A DNA stretch of 64,000 nt from NCBI GenBank assembly GCA_963921795.1, contig OY997657.1:28613970-28677969 (forward strand). The letters run 5' to 3'. The notes beneath the pieces are model-generated. The model had not been told where the DNA came from, made no database searches, and saw nothing but the letters and a program-made list of their open reading frames with translations. The position numbers and the translations under genes were made by a program. The stretch's first letter is position 1. Every line of letters begins with the position of its first letter. Below, one piece after another: positions 29,043 through 41,640 of this stretch. The stretch is from Nannobrachium achirus. Its lineage: Eukaryota > Chordata > Actinopteri > Myctophiformes > Myctophidae.

Positions 29043-29351
29043 TTAGGAGTAGTTCACCCCCAAAATGAAAAATGTGGTCATGTCATGGAGACTTGAGTTC
29101 AGTAATATTTTAGTTTTTTGTCGCATTCCTAAGAGAATAATGTGATTACAACAAATCTACCCCCATTGATTCCGGATGGGGACCCGAATGCATTTGGGTC
29201 CCCATCCGGAATCAATGGGGGTACATTGACTATAATCACATTTTTGTCTTAGGAATTCGACAGATACAAAACAATATTATTGAACTCAAGTCTCCATGGC
29301 TCGAGTAATCAATAGAAAAAAAGTCATTTTGGGGGTGAACTACTCCTTTAA
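29043..29351. mobile_element. Foldback element, about 300 bp
   Basis: Nearly the whole length is palindromic. Ends GGAGTAGTTCACCCCCAAAA and TTTTGGGGGTGAACTACTCC, centre GGACCCGAATGCATTTGGGT. The right end has TTAA; the left is CTTAGG, a likely decayed TTAA. Confidence 0.85.
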
Positions 29352-29649
29352 GGCCGTGTTATACGTCATCAAAGTGTACATTAGCTGTTAGTTTCAGCCC
29401 AGTTTAGCGGTCAGTTGACTCTACTCCTATACCAGCCCCCAGCTTTCCTGCTCCATGCTGAACCAGCTTACATATTTATTGGTCTCTATTTACGTTTTAT
29501 TCGATTTTATTGTGAAATCACTGGCTCTGTCATGGGACCCATGATGACTGTCCTGTAGGTTTTTACGGTTTACCGAGAGAGGACACAGGAACAGACAGTC
29601 GTTATGCAATCAATAAATACTCCACATTATGCCTGTAACTACCCTGGTG

Positions 29650-29889
29650 CAGTGGTGGAAAAAGTACTCACATATTTTACTTAAGTAAAAGTATCAATAC
29701 TGCAATATAGTATGAAAAGAGTATGAAAGTGCTGGCATCAGAATGTACTTAAAGTATCAAAAGGTATCAAAAGTAAAAGTTCAACATGTTTGAAAATAGC
29801 AGATCTACAAGCTCAAAGTACAAATACCTCAAAATTGTACTTAAGTACATTACTTAAGTAAATGTTCTTGTGTGTTACTTTACACCACT
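29650..29889. mobile_element. hAT-type element (CAGTGGTGGAAAAAGTAC family)
   Basis: Starts CAGTGGTGGAAAAAGTAC and ends GTTACTTTACACCAC, a very common teleost repeat type. Contains a half hairpin (29790-29815). The target duplication is degraded. Confidence 0.65.
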
Positions 29890-32140
29890 CCTGGAGTCAC
29901 CATGCAGTATTTCTTTGACTCTGTGGTAGATGGAGGTAGTGATTTATGTCATAGTCCAAAGCAATTCCAAGTTCAAACTGTAAGGTTGGTTTTCCCCTTG
30001 AATATGTTTTTCCCCCCTGCGTCTGATTATCTATGTTGCGTCTCAACTCACCCCTCGGTAGAAATGATTCTATGTGCATTGGTGCCTTGTGTTAGGAGGG
30101 GTGGGTTATCCCCACAAATACTCAAGTACTTCAGTCATGTTTTAATCCACTACATACTATAAGGACCGTTGACTTGGACAATTGATTGTAGGGTTTTACA
30201 ATGCCTTTTCGTTACCATCTTTTTTTTTTACAATTTAGAGCGATTGTCATCTGACTGAGAAGAATGATGTAATGTTTTTACTCCTGTGAAGAAGATTTTT
30301 TTTAAAACAAGAAAGTGGAACTTCAAAGGATCCCTTCAAGAGAATGTAGGCCACCCTACCCATGCGTTATAACCTCTGGATATTTCCAGCAGAAAATCCC
30401 AAGGTGCTCACGGCTTGGCTTCGGAGAGAGTCGTACTGCTTTCCGCGGCCACTGGTGGCGACTTTCTGATATCCCGATCAGAGCTGAACCCGAGCAGCCA
30501 TACTGTTCCGAGAATCTCGGTTCATGTGCCAAGACTTACATTACACTTTAATGATCTCATGACCCTTTCACTCCTCCAATATCACTCTTGAAAGGCTCTC
30601 TGTTTTCGTTGTTGCAATGCTAGCGACTACACAGTAGAATCCTAAGTGTCCATTTATCCATTTGTATCTCGAACACAAAGTTACATACTCATGAGTTAAA
30701 TGAACAAGATTTCACAGTGTACCACTCCCCATGCAGACAGAGGGAATGCCATCTCTCCTCCCCCAACCATATTTCTCACCTCCTCTGGTGTTACTTTTAG
30801 TATTTCTGAGAATGCTAGAAGTGTTACAGCACTCCACCACTCCCTCCCTTACTCTACCTCTTTCGTGTAAATCACTTTTCTTTTTTTTTTCTCCTTTGCT
30901 CCCTCAAAGAATGCTGCACATCCTACCAGCAGCGATATGCCCGCTGCAGCGAGGTCTTTTATTGGCGGCCAGAGGGCTGTCACCAGCCAGTGATGGACGG
31001 GTCCCTGGGTAGCTGAAAGGTCAGAGGTCAGGGCTGCATCTAATCCTGTCTCTTCCTCTTGACTCAGGGCTTCTAAATGCAGGAGAGGGGGAAGACAGAC
31101 AACTTGGCAGTGATGTCTTTAGAGATGACGAAAATGGTGTAAGATATCAAGTGTCCAGAACCGCCGCTGCTCGTACTTGGCAGAAAGTGCATGTGGCTGT
31201 TGTCCATCAGCGTGTTTCTATGGGATGATGTTATTAATATGTCACTGAGGTCTGCAGTGTAAACTCGACATGCTGGACTTGTACGTCATTAGCTATTGTC
31301 GAATGCCCAGGCTGGCAAGAAGGTGCTAACTGTGTGTGTGCGCGTGCACGCGCACTTGGCTGAGCTGCACGTGGGCCTCATGTCCTGTTTTAGACCCTGA
31401 CCTCATTGAGGTGCATGTAGGATCCCAGTGATGCAAGTCCTCCTGACACACGTGGCCTCATAACCCCTTCACTTATTTTTTTACGCCCCCCACGCCACCC
31501 TTCCAGCTCCTCACCTGCCCACACATTCTCTCTCTCCACCTCCACCCCCTGATGAGCCTCTGCCTCTCACACGTTCGCTCCACTATCGCTTGCCTTCTTA
31601 CCTCAGAAGCGGCTTATCCTTCGTCCCTCCACACTGTACCTCTTTACCGCTGTAACCTCTCTTCTCCTCCTCAGGTCCTCTGGGTCTCTCCTCTCCCTTA
31701 CCTCCCCCAACACAGCCGCTACAGCCCTCCCTATCTCTCCCCCCACTCACCTCTGTGGCTCGCCTTTCCCCCAGAAGGGAGTCACTCTGTGTGTACATGG
31801 ATGGGTCAGAAGCGGGGTGGGGGGGGGGGGGGGGGGGGCGGGTTGGTCCCAGGAAGGGTCCAGCTGTCGGAAACTGTAGGTTTTATGTGCGTTGGAGGGG
31901 TTCCCTCCCGGAGACGGGCTTCAAAGGAAGCAGGGCTTTTTAAAGGGCACCCTTGAAACTCCATCCTGTGCTATGCACGCCCACCGTTCTACCTTACAGG
32001 GCTCCAAAGTACACTAACGCCACTGTGGTGACTTGTACTATGCATCCTGCCCTCGTCCACTGCTACCTCGCAGGACATTGCGTGCCAGCACGTAGGCCAG
32101 AAGCCAGTGGTATATTTAGTGGCGAGCGGGTGTCGCACAC
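29890..32140. other. No gene recognised
   Basis: Includes a TACACAGTAGAATCC-type small element (30630-30721), C/T-rich sequence with weak open frames (31.5-31.8 kb) and a G run (31817-31838). A frame at 30315-30551 looks mildly protein-like but matches nothing I know. Confidence 0.45.
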
Positions 32141-32145
32141 CAGAA

Positions 32146-32211
32146 GCAACCAATCTACAAGCTCACAACACGTTGCATTGCCAAGCATTGCAAGCTTGTA
32201 GAGCTATTTTT
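32146..32211. repeat. Hairpin module within a larger palindrome
   Basis: Arms CAATCTACAAGCTCACAAC and its diverged complement. It sits inside an outer inverted pair (TATATTTAGTGGCGAGCGG near 32111 and CCGGTGCGCAACTAAGTATA near 32223), suggesting a small element of about 130 bp. Confidence 0.7.
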
Positions 32212-32244
32212 GCTGCGTGGCACCGGTGCGCAACTAAGTATAAA

Positions 32245-34084
32245 TCAGGCTAGAGGCTGACCGTTACCTGAACCTGGTTGGGTGCTTTGTTGAACCATAG
32301 CATAGACACGTGTGTGTTGGGCTATACATTTATCGCCCACATACTCTAAAGCAGGTTATAGTCATATCCTGTAGAGTGTTGCCATGATGGAATGCACCAA
32401 CTGGGTCATCTGGGACTCAGGTGAAGACATTACAGGTTCTCTGGAGTTCAGTGGCTCCATAAAGACCCGGCTGGATATTGTTTCACTGTTTATAGGCTCC
32501 CTGTGTTGTTGATTGATGGTGGCATTGCAGATTTGTTGAATCAGGTATCCAGTATAGTTGCTCCTGCTGGAGCAGCTTATTTAAAATAACGCGTGGGCGA
32601 CTAGTTTGAAAGTTTCTTCTTCCTAGGGGACGAGAACAGAACCTGCTTCCATGCTCTCCCATTAACCAGTTAAATGGTTAACAGAAAGCTTCTAAACTTT
32701 TGGTGGTGGACACCAGTCTACTTTCACAAAGTAGACTATAATGTGCTTAGCGGTGATTGGAGGCGCAGAAATGGCTCTTTGGCGTTGAGCTGCTGCTTGT
32801 TCTCAAAGGCCTCCATTGTAGAGCCAGGGTCATGGTGTCATTGGGTGGCGTAGGCTGTAATCTGCACTTAACCAGCACTTAACTTCTAAGACCTGACACA
32901 AGTAAAGTCCCCTTAGTCCCCTTTGTTAAAAGATACCCCTGCTTTTGTTTTGTTTTTCATGTGTGTCCCAGAATTGTGTTCGCCAATTTAATTTCAATGT
33001 GTTTGCTGAATGTAACCTCATCTGAGATGTGTGTTAGTAAGTAATTATTGGGGGTGGGTGGGTGGGGGTTTCACCAACTAAATGTACATTTATTTGACAG
33101 AAGTTGCTTAGAGTAACTACTTTAAAACAAAAACAAAAATACAAAAACATCTCAACAGATTTAGAAAAGAATAGGTAAGTGACTACGGTTGTTGTTTTCT
33201 AAAGGTATGGCACCTTATAATGCCTCATGTCTCAGCCTTCTAACTTTGTGCCAAAATCATTCCGCAGTATTTCCAGTTTACAGAATGAGACAGTGCCAAT
33301 GTTTCCCAAGATGGCTACCCAGTCTCTAAGACTGTTATTACTGAAATAAAGGGGAAATATTCAATTAGAGGTTTTTTTCTTCTTTTCCTTTGTATTTGTT
33401 TTTATTTCTTTTTCTTTTAACAAAAGATGTCTTATTTTGGAAGCTGTATTGGATAGATTTTATTTAAAGAATATCTTGTAATTTTGTAAAGTGGGCCTTA
33501 TTATTGAAATATATTTAGTATTTGTCCTCTTCTGATTTGTAAGAATGATATTTTTTGCGAGACAATGCGTCTTCCTCATATGTTATTGCACTCCTGGAGA
33601 GTTTTGTTTTCCTCTATATTTTTGCGTTTGTTGCTTTGCGAAACATTTCCCACAGCCTGGGGTGACATAATGATAGGACCATGGCTCAGAGATTAAGATG
33701 GGCCAGGGTCTGCTTCATAGTCATTGACCATATTCACACGGGGGGCATGCTTCATACTCAGGGGGGTGGGAGGTGTACGAGTACGACACAGTAAAATGGC
33801 TGCCCTGTGACTATGGTTGATTGAAAAAAAATATGCATTTTATCAGAACTGTTTCGTCAGGAACCTGTCTCCAAGGTGTTATGCTACTCCCCCCCCCCCC
33901 CCCCCTCAGACTAAATTCAGGGTTTGTTCACCTCTCGTATGTTGTATGTATCTACAGTATGTATGTATGCCAAAGAAAGAAGTGTGCAGGCTGTGAGACG
34001 TGCCTGCGTATGCACACGCCTGCGCACAGATGAATACATGGATAGACAAACTCACACGCGCACACGCACAAATACTATATTATG
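32245..34084. other. No gene recognised
   Basis: AT-rich, T-run-rich sequence with an AATAAA at about 33345 and a C run near 33890. No convincing exon. Confidence 0.5.
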
Positions 34085-34092
34085 ATTTAAAT

Positions 34093-34470
34093 CAGTGGTT
34101 CCCCAACTTTTTAGCTCGAGACCCAAAAGACAAATGAGATGTTTGCCCGGGACCCAAACTAGTGGAAATAGCAGATCTACAAGCTCACAACTTGTCTCTT
34201 TGCGCCCGCGTTGTGAGCTTGTAGATCGGCCATTTTCAGTAATTCTTAAACATTTTTCTAATTTATGGAATTTCTTACATTTCATTTATTTATTAATGAA
34301 ATTACTTAGAATTCATGAAAGTCTAAGCTTTTTGGGGAATGTTTTTTTGAAAATGCTTTGAAGTGATAAAATTGAAAACAAAATGTAGTAAATAAAAAAA
34401 ATGAAGGGACCCCCAAAAATGTGTCCCGCGACCCACAAATGGGTCCAGACCCAGTGTTTGGGAACCAGTG
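34093..34470. mobile_element. hAT-type element with complete hairpin module
   Basis: Termini CAGTGGTTCCCCAAC and GTGTTTGGGAACCAGTG; target duplication ATTTAAAT against ATTTTAAAT. Inside, 34165-34237 is a full hairpin with a different loop (CTTGTCTCTTTGCGCCC). Confidence 0.82.
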
Positions 34471-34939
34471 ATTTTAAATACATTCAGATGCTTACGTGAA
34501 ACTGGATCCCCTCTATCTTACACACATACACAGACATTCAGGCCTGTACAATCAAACCCAGGGGTTGGAGAATTTATGATCCTTTTTTATACTGGTATGT
34601 TTCTAAGTGGATTATGTCTGCAGAAGATAGAGAGACGGGCAGGGGCAGCAGTGACAAACAAAACATAATGCAATGAAATATGATCAAAGGGGTTAATGTT
34701 AATATTATTGTTGTCATCTGCTCCCCAAGCTTCTCAAAGTGTGTCAGCTGTCCAAGGTGGACTGATGTGGGATGCGTTTATTTTTCCTCCGTTTTAGACT
34801 AAATACATTGTGCATGTTTAACCTTACCGTGGCTGGCGCACTCTGCATGTAGGTCTCTCCAAGCTGCCATCTGTACAGCAGACTATGTATTCCAATAAAA
34901 ATGTAAATCCAACTTGTTTGTAACATATCTGCTTGTGCG

Positions 34940-35415
34940 GTGTTGATTTTGACAGCAAATCTTGATTTAGTTTTAGGTCATAGTCTTCTGAATAAAATGT
35001 CATATTTTGTCATCTGAAATGTTTTAGTTTTAGTCTAGTTTTGGTCGACTAAATATCATTTAGTGACTAAATATCGACTAAATATCATTTAGTCGACTTT
35101 TTGGCGGGCTGTGATGGCATGGTATCATAATGGACGATTTTACGCTTGGTTGCGTGCTGAAAATAGCAGATCTACAAACTCACAACGCGTTGCAGTGTGA
35201 TGTGTTGTGAGCTTGTAGATCTGCTATTTTCAGAGCGCAACACTGGAGTGCAACCAAACATAAAATTAATTGTCTTTTAGTTCTACTTCCTGTTTTTTAG
35301 TTCTTCTCCACAAGATTTTAGTCTAGTTTATTTATTGACTAAATTGTCAGTATATTTAGTCTTAGTTTTAGTTATCATAGCTTCGTTTTTATTTAGTTTT
35401 CGTCATTGAAAAAAG
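34940..35415. mobile_element. TAGTTTTAGTC-rich element with hairpin module
   Basis: Repeated TTTTAGTCTAGTTTT and GTCGACTAAAT pieces, a common teleost repeat style, surround a well-kept hairpin (35158-35232) whose arms extend outward (GGTTGCG and CGCAAC). Exact ends uncertain. Confidence 0.55.
35158..35232. repeat. Hairpin module, near-perfect arms
   Basis: Left arm TGAAAATAGCAGATCTACAA, right arm TTGTAGATCTGCTATTTTCA, with a partly paired loop CGCGTTGCAGTGTGATG. Confidence 0.9.
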
Positions 35416-35638
35416 GTAGTCGACTTTTTTTTCTTTCTTATGGGGCCATCTTTTCTAGATCTAATTAGGGCTGCAAAAAGGAGAATGTTGGGTTAGTATT
35501 CGTTTTATAACTAAATGTAAATATAGAGACTTTGAGGTCAGAATAAGGTGTGGTTGTGATTAGAGGAGTTAATTTTAATGTTGGCTTAAGTAAAAAAATA
35601 AAAGCTTAAAAATGGTTTTGATGTCCTACAAAGTATAG

Positions 35639-35767
<129 letters not shown>

Positions 35768-36349
35768 TGCGCGTGTGAAAAGAGTATTCTTCTACACTCA
35801 CACCACTCTCCTTAGCGAGACTGAACAGGGCATAAAGAGCAGCTTCTGACAGCAAGCACGATAAGCAAGTTGGCAGACAAATTAGGCAAATTGGTCAGAA
35901 AACCACAAGCTGCTGTGGAATGCACTGTCAGCATACACACCTTTCTGTTAAACAGCTACGCCTGGCTGTGTGGAGAAGAGCTAGGAGGGAGCTGTTACTA
36001 AAAAGCTCAGGAAACAATGGTGAGGCAGATGTTTCAAACTGCATTGCCAACATTTACAATGTAGAAATGTGTCCAGTAACAATGACAAACCTTTTCCATC
36101 ATTCGCCATTTAGATATCTTCTTAAAAACTGATAGTGAAGTGCAATTATCTTATTTATAGTGCAATGAACATTTTTCATGAATTAAATCATAGGGCCCAT
36201 GGACCACTGGCGGTCTGTGAAGGTATTGTAGGCCTATGCTGTCCTTAGCCATGCATTCAGTAAGGTGAAAGTGATTTTTGTGTATAACGTGTTGATGTGT
36301 TATATGACAGGGCCTGATGTCCCAGTGACAGGGTTGTGACATCATGGTC

Positions 36350-37090
36350 TATCACATTCTCAGTTGTATCTTCTATCTCAGTGTGACTCAGGAGATAAGC
36401 CTGGGGTTTATAAACCGAAGGTTTAGAGTTCAAATCACCTAGAACATTTTCAGTTTCACTGTATGTCTAAAACCTGAAAGGTGAAGTATTACGTTCTCAG
36501 TTGAATCTCCCTTGCCTGTGTGGTTCAAGGGATAAACCTAAGGTTTGTTGTTGAAGGTTTAGGGTTCAAACCTCCCTAAGAAAGTGTCAAGCCAAATTGG
36601 CTATTTAAAGTGTAGTTAAAAGTGTTCAAGTTCTCAGTTGCATCTCCCATGCCATTGTAGCTGAATAGATACATCCAGGGTGTATAAACAACTAAAACAA
36701 ACCTTAAATGAGACACAAATCCCTCAACAAATAAATAAAAACCAATCCAATCAGAATAATGGTGAGAAGAAAAGAAAAAACTAACACTAATAAAAGGCCT
36801 AAAAAAACATACTAATATATCTTTAAGGAATGACTGGTAAACTGGACCTGGGTTTGAGGAAACTGGGAGAAAACAGTAGAGGGAGCTAAAAACAGGCAAC
36901 GTTTAGGTATTAGAAACCAAATTATCATAGCTCCTAATGAATATTTTCACTGTCCATCTAAATTCTAAAAGGTGGGTCTGTAGGTTTGTAGTAATACATT
37001 CTCAGTTGAATCTCACATGCCTATGTGGCTCAAGAGATAAACCTGAGGTTTGTTTGTTGAAGGTTCTTTTCTCACTTGTGTGGTCTAATG
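36350..37090 (+). repeat. Array of degenerate tRNA-like modules, part 1
   Basis: At least four modules share TTCTCAGTTGNATCTCNC, an A-box-like GTGGCTCAAGAGATAAAC and a B-box-like GGGTTCAAACCTCC about 45 nt on. They look like repeated SINE heads rather than tRNA genes. Confidence 0.6.
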
Positions 37091-37399
37091 CAACCTCGCC
37101 CTAAAGGGAACCCATATGGAGATCCATGTACTGTATATGGAGATATGCTGTGAGAGCCCAAACATGCTTACTCAGTTATTCGTTAAGTCCTATGATGTCT
37201 ATGACATCTGACATCATACATCATCATCAGTCCCTTTTATGCCCATACATGAAGATGTCTGTAGAACCAGCCACACAGATATGGGTTGTCTTGGTCATCT
37301 CTCTTGGCCATATATGGATGATTCTGTTTGTGTGGTATGTGGCCGATGTGGCCTCCATATATGGGCATCCCCATATGAAGTCCTGTTAGATATGGGCTT

Positions 37400-37745
37400 A
37401 ATATTGATGACATCAGGGAACTCCATATATGGGCATGAAAGGGATTCTGTTAGTGTAGTTCCCCTGACATCACAGTGAAGTCAGAGCAGCAAACCCATTC
37501 TGTTAAAGTGGTTCCCCTGACATCACATTGATGTCAGAGCATGACGTCAGAGCAGCAAACCCATAGACCGTACAAAAGTGTACACATTTTTTTCCAGATG
37601 GACGGAGTCAGCAAGTGCTGTTTCACATACTGGTAAGACGTCTCAGGGCGACAAGCAAGGTCGCGCCATGTCTTGGCCATCTGGCCAGTGAATATTGATG
37701 ACATCAGGGAACTCCATACATGGGCATAAAATGGATTCTGTTGAC
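37400..37745. repeat. Local direct repeats with TGACATCA/TGACGTCA motifs
   Basis: ATTGATGACATCAGGGAACT occurs at about 37400 and 37691, each followed by CCATAYATGGGCAT. GTTCCCCTGACATCACA occurs at about 37459 and 37510, the second followed by a TGACGTCA. Confidence 0.8.
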
Positions 37746-38530
37746 TGTGACCTTCGGTCGCAAAAACTATTGTGCATGCTGCCTGGACCATAGAACTTCT
37801 GATCCACATGGTTGATGCTGGAGCTGAATTATAGTATGTCAAGTCAAGTATGGAAATTATTCCAGGCAAAACATGGTAATCATGCAAGTGGAGGAAGAGT
37901 TACCATTACCAACATCTATCTATTTCAGAAACCCCCAAGGGCATGTTGATTCTGTGAATGTGAACAAATATACCCAGAGGGAAGGGTGACAGGGAATGTC
38001 TTGGTCGTTTGACTGTCTAGATCTACTTTGTAAAAGCAAGCACAGAATGAGCCAAGCACATTACGATTTTTATCTAATTTGGACATCTATCTTTAATCTA
38101 TCTATCCAATCAGCAGACTATTCAATCTCAGCGTGTCCTCACTTATTGAAAGCCACTTCAAGACCATGACACAGACTGATCTGTCATGTCATATCCATGG
38201 ATCATGTCCAGATTAGGCATAACTGCATGTGGGAGGAGTGCATATCTGTGTGCAAGTGCATGAATGTGTGAACACATTCCGCCCCACACCTGTGGCATCT
38301 GTACTTTTCTCCGTGAATCACATGGCCATTGGAGATGTGCTCAGACATGCTTTAGCTTCCCAACCCAAAGGCCTTTCTTATGTCTTTAATTCTCTTGCAG
38401 TCTCGTGTATGCTTAATTTATACTCCATTGTGTGATGTGTTGTTAGCAGCATATCTTCAAGCTCACAGCACATGCACAAGTATTTAAATCAAGCTTTACT
38501 GAAGAGTAAAATGTACTCTTCTGTCGTATA

Positions 38531-38537
38531 TAGCACG

Positions 38538-38593
<56 letters not shown>
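38531..38593 (+). repeat. (CA)n microsatellite
   Basis: CA tract with ACGC start, directly beside a SINE. Confidence 0.95.
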
Positions 38594-38594
<1 letters not shown>

Positions 38595-38626
38595 CCCTGA
38601 GGTCAAATCTAAAAATATCTTCTTTT

Positions 38627-38770
38627 TAATGATATTCTTTTTGCCTTTATTGATAGATGACAGGAATTGGGGGGAGGTCGTTGGGATCGGGAGTCGAACC
38701 CACGACACGCTGTCAGGCTGCATGAGCAGCCTATAGGTGCCTGAACGGCTACCTCAGCCATCCAGGCCAT
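38627..38770 (-). mobile_element. tRNA-headed SINE
   Basis: Minus strand: A box TGGCTGAGGTAGCCG, B box GTGGGTTCGACTCCCG, then AATTCCTGTCATCTATCAAT and AAAGGCAAAAAG tail, the usual layout of a common fish SINE. Confidence 0.68.
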
Positions 38771-39129
38771 AGTAGATGCACAAGCTGTGAGCTTGTATAT
38801 CTGCTATTTTTTGAATAACCAACGCTAAAATCTAAAATGACACAGATGCTTTCCCGGTTTTTAATGGGTTAAATTACACTGAGCTGAGACATCCCATAAT
38901 GTTGGGTTAATGGTGTGTGTGTATCAACTGTACATCAACCCTAACCCTAACATAATAATTTTTAACCTTAAAATAGTACTACTAGTAGTATTAAGTGTGT
39001 GTGTGTAGATATAGGTGGAAATAAATTACTGTATATATACATCACATTAAAAATGCATATATTTAAAAATACCAATGCTATCAAATTTGGAGTATCTTTG
39101 TGAAATAGCATGGGGTTGAATCCTTTACC

Positions 39130-40150
39130 ATTTGTTACGGGTTGAGTATTAAGTTCTCTACAGATGTTTTCTATGTCATTGTGGCTCAAGAGATGAACAC
39201 AGGTATAACAAACCAAAGGTGAAGGGTTCAATTCTCCCACAGGATATGTTCGCTGTCCATCTAAATTCAAAAAATTGGGTTAAGTATTACGTTCGCCATT
39301 ATGCCATCCATGCCAGCGTGGCTCAAAGGTTAAATCCAAGGTTTATAACTCAAAGGTTCCAGGTTCAAACCTCAAACAAACTGAAATATCTCAACCCACC
39401 AAACGAATTATGGTAGATAGCTAATAAATCAAACTAAAAGTGTCAGTGAAACAATGAAACTCAAATGTCTCAACAAAAAAAACTGATCAATAAAACTGGT
39501 AATGGGCAAAATTCACAAACATATAAACTGAAAGATCTCTCATACCTCAAAACAACTGAAATAGCTAATAAAATAAACTGAAAGTGCACTACAATGAAAC
39601 TCAAATGTCTCAATAAAAAGCTATCAAACTGGTAATGGTAACAAGCACACTAATAAAGAAAATGTTGAATAAACAATTGTTTACCTTAATATGTAAATTT
39701 ATAAAGCTTCTCCCCTGGAGGTGGGTCCTCCCACGGGATGTTTTCGCTGTCCATCTAAATTCTAAAAGTTGGGTATAAGTATTAACATTCTCCAAAGTCA
39801 TATCCATGCCAGCGTGGCACAAAGGTTAAATCCAAGGTTCATAAACCAAAGGTTGCAGGTTCAAACCCCAAACAAATCTAAAAGAAACTCAAACCACTAA
39901 ACGACTTGTTTTCGCTGTCCATCTAAATTCTAAAAGTTGGGTATAAGTATAACATTCGCCAATATAATATCCATGCCAGTGTGGCACAAAGGTTAAATCC
40001 AAGGTTCATAAACCAAAGGTTGCAGGTTCAAACCCCCAAATAAAACTCAAACCACTAAACAACTTGAATAGCTAATAAATCAAACCAAAAGTTCAATGAA
40101 ACTCCAAGGTCTCAATAAAAAAACAATCAAACTGACAATGGTATAATAAC
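39130..40150 (+). repeat. Array of degenerate tRNA-like modules, part 2
   Basis: Four modules (about 39130, 39240, 39735, 39905) repeat TCGCTGTCCATCTAAATTC, GCCAGYGTGGCNCAAAGG (A-box-like) and TTGCAGGTTCAAACCCC (B-box-like), with shared AT-rich spacers (CTAATAAATCAAAC, AATGAAACTCAAATGTCTCA). Confidence 0.7.
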
Positions 40151-40239
40151 TAACATAAGAAAAAAAACTCAATAAAAATAAAGAAAATATTGAGAAAATA
40201 ATTGCTTTACTTAATATGTAAATTTCTAAAAGGGTCACC

Positions 40240-40420
40240 TCCAGACTCCTCCCTCTTCCACCGGGGCTAAAAGAGGGCGTGAGGAGGGAGGCGGGCTGTT
40301 TCTGCCCTCGTCGCCTTAAAAACACCGAAAATGAAGATTCAGCAGGACCAAGATTCAAACCCTCAACCTTCAGGTTGTGAGGCAACTGCTTTACTCATGC
40401 ACCACTATGCCTTTCACACT
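40240..40420 (-). mobile_element. tRNA-headed SINE
   Basis: Minus strand GGCATAGTGGTGCATGAG... with B-box-like GAGGGTTTGAATCTTGG, the head type of many fish SINEs. Confidence 0.55.
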
Positions 40421-41412
40421 AAATAAATCTTGGAGGTTATATTTAAAGTTGAAAGGAGAGGTGACAGGTCAAAAGATGAAAATCCACCACAAACACTTCT
40501 ACCCCTGATAGAATGACTGAATCTACACCTGCAGTCACACTTGAGAGCACTTGAAAGCAAACAGTGATTTTTTTATTTCAGCCTAAGTAATGTCATTAAA
40601 ATTCATACCCTTTTTGTCATATTATGAATTTCTTAGTTTCAGATGATCAAAACTATAGCTGTTTCAGCCAGAAGGTTTTCTTTTTTTTTTGCCTCTCACT
40701 ATAGACAGACTAGGGCTCTAACAATTAATATTTATATTTATAATGCACTTTACATTCATGAAAAAAAAAGTGCTACAATAGGCATAAAACAAGTATCATC
40801 ACACCATTAAAAAACATTTAGAAACTTTACATTTTAACTCTTTCTCAATTAAATACTGCTGAATTATTAAATATATAATTAATAATTATATATGTATATA
40901 ATATATAATAGAAATCTCCTGGATTCTGGCAGTCCAATGTTGGCAATCCTGACACACACACACACACACACACAGCCATTCATCACATAAATCCTAGCTG
41001 AAATTGCCCGTTGTTAGAACACCCCCGATTTGGGCACGATAACCACAGGTCTGGAAAGAAAACAAAGGTTGAGGGCCTGAGAATTCATGGAAATTGTGGG
41101 GCACAGAGCCCTGAAATACAATTCCACAGAAATCTCATGGCTCATAGCTGACCATTCTAATCTCTCTCCTCATTCATCAGATCCCCCACTATGCAGGGTT
41201 GCTGCCAGTGTCCCTCACCAGTCACCGCACGCACACACACACACACAGACTCTGGGACCAGCCAGTTGTGTGATGAGGAGGGTCAGAAAGAGGTCAGAAG
41301 TGGAGCTGCTTTGGTGCACGCAAGCTCTACACAGAAGCAACCCCACATCACAAGGGGGTTGACAGGGCAGGAAGTAACTCCTCTTCTGTTCAAGAGGTCC
41401 AGTAAGATAGAC

Positions 41413-41640
41413 CAGTGGTTCTCAACCTTCTCAGGCCGCGACCCCCAAAATAATCATATTTTAACTGGTGGGGACCCAACCACCCTGACGAGCATTAAGA
41501 GTTGAAGCATTACATTTTGTACAACATGGTTCTATTGCGAGGCGTTGTGAGCATGTAGATCTGCTGTTTTCACAATTTCTGCCTCTAATATTTGACAATT
41601 TGGCCAATATTTAATTTGTCATTTTAGAGGTACCGGTATA
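41413..41640. mobile_element. hAT-type element, left part, beside the kdm1a 3' end
   Basis: Begins CAGTGGTTCTCAACC and follows 22433-22640 closely, including the half hairpin (41537-41572). The right terminus was not found. Confidence 0.65.

Noticed and set aside
30315-30551. 78-codon frame with fairly even composition
   Set aside because: No recognised family, no good splice sites at both ends. Could be worth a database search but not a call.
31552-31956. 134-codon Ser/Pro/Leu frame
   Set aside because: Low-complexity CT-rich sequence running into a G tract.
38938-38953. Telomere-like CCCTAACCCTAAC
   Set aside because: Only two units; also at about 23605. Too short for an interstitial telomere.
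36350-40150. Functional tRNA genes
   Set aside because: Units lack a complete cloverleaf and differ too much; tRNA-like box motifs only.
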